Assembly (NCBI RefSeq): GCF_002105155.1
Contig: NW_019029004.1
Location: 248,001 to 312,000 of the forward strand
Length of the DNA: 64,000 nucleotides
Direction: 5' to 3'
Source of the DNA: Lobosporangium transversale
Taxonomy: Eukaryota; Mortierellomycota; Mortierellomycetes; Mortierellales; Mortierellaceae
In this document: piece by piece, positions 58,879 to 64,000 of the stretch
How the letters are laid out: each line of letters opens with the position of its first letter
Position numbering within the stretch: the first letter of the stretch is position 1
The notes under the pieces: generated by a model
Database searches by the model: none
What the model was told of the DNA's origin: nothing
The model's input: the letters and a program-made list of their open reading frames with translations, nothing else
Made by a program: the position numbers and the translations under genes

Positions 58879-61800
58879 ATGAACAAAAATCTTAGCAATT
58901 TTTTCGGCCGCTCATCTCCTCCTTCTACCACGGAGCCTGATGACTACGATGACGATGGTAGTAAGGAGCATACTGGACTACTCTCACAGAATCACCAGTC
59001 AAAGCGTCATAGCGAGCACGATAGTCCTCATAATCTTGCTGAGAAATCTTCAAACGTTGGCAATGATGACAGCTATTGTGAAGGGAATACAAGCATACTT
59101 CATTCATTTTACGCGTCGCCAAAGGAAACAATAATACAGCGAAGCCAAGCCTCTATTCCTGGATCGTCTTCGAGTGGTATGTTACACTGTTCAATATCGA
59201 ATCTTAATTGCCCAAAAGAAACCTGCGATGCTTCTAACTAAACGGTTAGGACCTCTGACGGCTCTATTATAGACCAACATAGCGGCAGGGGTTCGTCAGT
59301 GTTTAACGACGATATTCTACAGATGTGGCGCCACGGCAAAGATAACGATGATAAAGGCAGCGGTCCATCTGATAAAAGACAAGGACTACATTCAAGCCTC
59401 ATCATCGAGGACGCATCTCCTCCATTGCCTAGCCATCCCTTTGTTTCTCGTGAAGACCTGAGCGCAAGTCAGCGTTTCGGCATGGATAACATCTCTGAAG
59501 GCGGTAAGAGTTTCATTTGCTTTTTTTTTTTTCTTTTATCTTTCTGTTCATTTTACTGTAGGATCTACTGTCTCACTGCCAATATAAATCCATCATGTAT
59601 TCGATGCTCTACAGCATTTGCTGTCCCGTCGAGCCTGTCGAATTCACAGCATTTACTACCACTATCAGAAGGAATAGAGTTGACTGGAATCAATGTCAAT
59701 AGTACCTCTAATGCCAGCCATACAAGTGTACATACGGCTACCAACGATACTGTTCCTTCAGATCCGAAAAAGAAGCGATGGGGACCCAAGACACAAAAGG
59801 CAGCGGCAGGTTTAGTCGAGCATTCAACTGAACATCCTCCACTCATAGATCACCAACTATCACATCCACCCAAACAGAAACCAATAACGAACAGCACGCT
59901 ATTTTACTCTACGGGTGTACAACTTGTTCCTACTGAAGGCCCACATACACAGTCAAATTCTTCTTCTTCCAAAGTAAACAAGGACTCACGGCCCAACTCT
60001 TCAACTTTTGAACTGAGATCAACCCCCTCTTCCAGTACAGGTTTTGTGTCTGGACTGTCTTCACTCAGAAATTCTATCATGATACCAGCTCTCCCATCTA
60101 ATAATAATAACTACAAGAGCAATAAGACAAGTAAGGCGGGCTCTGGATTACAAAATAATTCTCTAGCAGTTTCACAGAGCAGCCTTTTGGAATTTGCAGA
60201 CGATCATGAGCCATCAAAGCTGCGTTGGGGATCTCCCGAAAATTCATCATCTCTCGCAGAGTCCCCGTCTATATCATTCTTCCGAAATGGTTCTTTACCT
60301 TCAAGAAGGAATTCTGGTTCAAGCAGTGCCCACTCAGACAGAGGACATGAAAGACCCACGAGAGAGAGCTATGGCTACAGTGCAAGTCCCAAGGCCCATG
60401 CATCCCCATTTGATGTTGGTTTGGGCCATAAGCTATCCACATCTTCTTCCGTAGTGGCTGATCGAGCATCCTCTTCCAGACGACAGCGAGTGGCTAAACA
60501 TAATAAGGCGGCTCATTCACTCTCAATCCTTGAATCCGAATTTCAGCAACTGATACAGAAGCAGGGTCAACTCTCAGCTCATAAAACGGAGTTATGTAAG
60601 GAGTTGTTGTCATTATACAGTCGGCGGAACATAGGTGAACAGAAGCAGGAGGAAGCGGCCAAAGCGGAGCAATTTGATGATGCGGATACTGCAGCGACCA
60701 CAGTTTGTGTTGTTCAAGAACGAATACAGAAACTCGAGGCAATCTATGCCAAGACAGATGGGGAGCTTTGGAAGTGCAAGAAACGACAGGATGAACTCGC
60801 AAAGTCTATTTCAGAAATGCATCAGGAAGTACTACAAGAAATGGAGCAGATGCAACAAGCCCGAGAAAACGAGATAGCAGACTGCCGTGCAAAGATGAAT
60901 AAGGCTTTTGACCGAGAGATGGATAGGATTCAAGCAGAGAGGGAGGAGATAGAGAAGGAAAAGAGTGATATTGCGCTTGGCCAGGATTTCTTGGAAAAGA
61001 ATGAAGCCGAGCTATTGGAGCATATGGAAGAGGAGACCAAGACCGAGCAGGAGGAAATGAATGATTTGATTGTGAAGCAAAATGCTACCCGGGTAATGCT
61101 CGTCTTTCTTGCTACTCTTTTTGAATAGCCACTATGGTCCTTATATATTTTACTCATTCTAATCGGTCAATTTGATCTTTTCCCTTTATTATATTTTCAA
61201 ATGTGAATTCAGGCCGAGATTCAAGAGTTGACACAGAAGCTGGAGCTGCTGAACAGTAAAGACAAAGAACTGACTCGCAATATTAATATGCTTCAAAAAA
61301 AGATCAATGCAATTGTTAAACAATTTGACGATAAAGCCAGTGAGGCTTCACGCGAAAAACGAGAACTGGAGCGTCGGCAATTATATATTCAGCGAAGGAC
61401 ACAGGATCTCGAACGTCAAGAAGCTGGCGTCCAAAAGACAGCCCATCAAGCCGAAGCTGCTCAGAAGGAGGTTCAGGAAGAAATTAAAAATATTATCTTG
61501 CAGCGAGACCGTCTTGAGCAGGTGAGAAAGCTCTTTGAGGTAGAGCGAGTTACCTTACAAAAACTGCGTCTGGAGGAAGAGGCTTTCCGAGAGAAGGAGG
61601 CTGGCTGGAATATGCGGGCCTCTAGTTTAATGGAGGAATTGAAGGGGCATGAAGCAAAGATTGAGGCACTAACGAGCCGGAGTTCTGCAGACCAGAAAGC
61701 GATCTCTGATCTGCAACTAGCCCTGGAAGCAACGCAAAAACGCATGGGAACGATAGAGTCGCTCAAGGCGCTATCAGTCCAACGTCGCGATTTTAAGCAG

Positions 61801-62604
61801 GCCTCACGGTGCTCGAGTGAACTTGCGAAATGCCGGGACACAATTGGACAGCAACAGGCAGAGCTAGAAAAACTGACAATTAGGATCAGTGAGCCTGGTG
61901 TACAAGAACAACTTGAAGCATTGCGGCAAGAGTACGAGAAGGCAAGGACGCATGCGAGGAATGAGGAATCTAATTTGTCTAAAGAGATCCAAGAGGCGAC
62001 AGCTGATATTCTTTCCAGGCTGGATGCATTCGCTACAGTCTCATCCACCGCTGGTTCAGAGGATAAACAGCTCAAAAAGGATGGAGATGTTGTTGCAACA
62101 ACGGACGGTTGTAATAGTGCAGAACACTCTACTGCTGCCGCTGACCCAAGGGTGGCGGCTCCTGCGGCGATGGGTCAACTTTCTCAGTTGGTTCTTGATG
62201 AATTGCGACGTGAGATCAAAGATCTGCAAGAACTATCGCGGATACGGTTTGGGCGAGAAGAAGTAGTATTAGTATCTGCTTTTTTAGTGCAACCAGCGAA
62301 TCATCCGACAACATCAACCGACACGCCAGAAGAGAATAGCGCCGCTAGTACTGCTGTAACGGCTGTAATAGAAAACACTGAAACTAAAAAGCTTGCACTT
62401 GAACGCGACATTCAAGCCGCAGTTGCCGAAGAAAGTTACGAAGCGGCAGGTAAGGTTTACTAATTGTTATATTCAATTTGTTTTTAAGCACGGCATTGAA
62501 CATTGTATGCGTTTTATGCGTTGTTCATTAATCGACGAATATTTACATACATCTTTTGTTTTCAAAATATAGCGGAGCTACAGGCACAGCTTGATGCTCT
62601 GTAA
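58879..62604 (+). CDS. Long coiled-coil protein with UVR-like motifs
   Basis: Exons are 58879-59176, 59273-59503, 59615-61092, 61213-62449 and 62573-62604, 1091 aa. The acceptor CTACAG at 59614 is chosen because it alone keeps frame. The N-terminal half is Ser-rich and disordered (MNKNLSNFFGRSSPPSTTEP; KKKRWGPKTQKAA). From about residue 520 the rest is Glu/Lys/Gln-rich coiled coil. Three helical-hairpin-like motifs resemble UVR repeats: EEAAKAEQFDDADTAATTVC, SVQRRDFKQASRCSSELAKC, and, split by the last intron, AAVAEESYEAAAELQAQLDAL shortened here. The spacing KxxxxxEDFExAxxLR-like is typical of UVR motifs in scaffold proteins. A cytoplasmic scaffold role is inference. Confidence 0.82.
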
Positions 62605-63203
62605 AAAGAACAATGATTCCTTTTTTCTTTTACCTTCCTTATACCCACACACCAAATTATTGTAGCGCAGTAATTAAATAGTATGTCAGAATGACTCAGA
62701 GAAGGCTAATGAAATGTATTCAAGGTACCAGGCACAAAAAAAGAAGTTTTTTAAAGCCAACTACTTCTTGTTTTTTTTTTTTTTTGTCCGGCACTCCTAA
62801 TACAGTACTGGCGTAGTCCTGACACACATGGTGCACATAGCATAGTGCATCAATATTTTCGTACTGGGTACATGTAATGTGCTGCGGGTAGATGAAAAAG
62901 AAAAGGGTCACATGATACAAAGCACGTCTTTTTTCAGGGCGGGCGGATCAGAAAGAAACAAAGAACCACCAATTGTTGTGTGCTTTTGTAAAAATATCTT
63001 CTCTTCTCTCTTTTCTTTTTTTTTTTTTGTCATCAATAACCCTCCTCATTAACAGCTAGAAGAAACAAATATTCGCATTTACTGTTGAGACTTTCCTACA
63101 ACATACCATAGAAGAAAAGAAAAAAAAAGCTTTAAGAACAGCGTGTTACCAGGACACAAAGACAAACAACACAACTCCCCAGTCAAAAGAAATCGGATTC
63201 ACC
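62605..63203. other. Intergenic region and MetRS promoter
   Basis: No gene. T tracts occur at 62771-62785 and 63016-63028, and an A-rich patch just before the MetRS leader. Confidence 0.55.
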
Positions 63204-63920
63204 ATGTCATCTCCAACAACCATTAAAGCTGGAATTGCGCTTCCGCCCAAGAACCCTCACAAGTAAGACAAATTGGATTATTTATGAGTGCTTTGCAGTG
63301 GAAAGAAAGAAAGAAATAAAGAATCATCTTTATGGATACAGGTCCATTATGGTACTAACGACATTTGAGCACTGTGCTACATCGTGATACTGCAGGGTTC
63401 CAATTCCCGGTCAGCGTAACGTGTTGATTACCTCTGCCCTACCTTATGTTAACAACGTTCCCCACTTGGGCAACATTATCGGCTCCACTCTTAGTGCAGA
63501 TGTTTATGCAAGGTAAAGAAAAAAAAGTAGTAGATGGTGCTACAACTTCTGTTTTTAATCTTTATTTCTCATTTTTTTTTTTTTTTATTTTTTTTTTTAT
63601 TTTTTTTTTTATTTTAAAAAAAAAAGGTATCAACGTGTACGTGGTATCAATGCACTCTACATTTGTGGTACAGATGAGTATGGTACTGCAACAGAAACCA
63701 AGGCGTTGTCCGATGGCGTAACATGCCAGGAACTGTGTGACAAATACCACCCAATTCATAAACAGTGTTATGAATGGATGGAAATTGACTTTGACAAGTT
63801 TGGAAGAACTACGACCGAGGAGCAGACAAAGATTGCACAGGACATTTTCATGAGATTATACGAGCGTGATCTCTTAGTCGAGGATTCTATGCCTCAACTC
63901 TATTGTAGCCAATGCGATAG
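63204..63920 (+). CDS. MES1: Methionyl-tRNA synthetase, cytosolic (5' part)
   Basis: Charges tRNA-Met; class I synthetase. Exons seen are 63204-63262, 63396-63512 and 63627-63920; the gene continues beyond 64000, with an intron open from 63921. It starts [20 protein letters not shown]. The Rossmann fold begins [20 protein letters not shown] (HIGH motif as HLGN), followed by [20 protein letters not shown] then [12 protein letters not shown]. The KMSKS loop and anticodon domain are outside the window. The N-terminus is too short for the GST-like domain of yeast Mes1 in the visible exons. Confidence 0.95.
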
Positions 63921-64000
63921 GTAAGAGACAAGCAAGAAGCTTTTTACTAGGTTGGGTTACTCTTTGTCTCAATTGAGATAAGGAAGATACTGACTCTACT

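Noticed and set aside
63360-63412. GGTTCCAATTCCC before MetRS exon 2 looks like a tRNA B-box.
   Set aside because: It overlaps the splice acceptor and coding start of exon 2, lacks an A-box and any acceptor stem.

Overview
The window is nuclear DNA of a filamentous fungus. An early-diverging lineage, Mucoromycota and most likely Mortierellomycotina, fits best. This rests on intron-rich genes with short GT-AG introns and long T tracts, a sestrin gene (a family known from animals and some early-branching fungi but not from yeasts), and fungal forms of SUR2, ARG8 and ACO1. The species assignment is inference; the sequence itself does not name one.

Layout, left to right. 1-882 is the 3' end of an acetylornithine aminotransferase gene. 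About 2.6-10.6 kb is a retrotransposon graveyard: LINE 3' fragments, a 5'-truncated LINE with RT, RNase H and zinc knuckle, and inside it a tRNA-derived SINE whose 3' tail is homologous to that of the LINE. Four insertions still carry 18-21 bp target-site duplications, so their order can be read. A tRNA-Gly(TCC) gene follows at 10259. Then come mitochondrial aconitase (11761-14623) and calmodulin (15135-16517). 16.5-22.7 kb is T/A-tract-rich and nearly gene-free, with one orphan first-exon candidate. Sestrin (22759-25973) and a two-pass membrane protein of unknown function (27694-30429) follow. 30.8-33.4 kb is accessory: a LINE tail, a tandem duplication, two identical intron-containing tRNA-Tyr genes in inverted orientation, small TIR elements and a fragment of an unrecognised gene.

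From 35 kb on, the window is gene-dense: a GNAT protein, a very acidic/serine-rich probable nuclear protein, a Ser/Thr-rich protein (-), nicotinamide riboside kinase, RPB4 (-) divergent from SGF29, sphinganine C4-hydroxylase SUR2 (-), a class B DnaJ, a second GNAT protein (-) with a 15-bp micro-exon, a long coiled-coil protein with UVR-like motifs, and the 5' part of cytosolic methionyl-tRNA synthetase, which runs off the right end.

The host genes are mostly housekeeping genes from unrelated pathways (arginine and NAD metabolism, TCA cycle, Ca2+ signalling, stress/TOR signalling, transcription by Pol II and SAGA, sphingolipids, chaperones, translation). There is no metabolic cluster. Exon structures were joined by reading splice sites and phase by eye and were not checked against transcripts. 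The most distinctive content is the LINE/SINE pair with its nested insertions.
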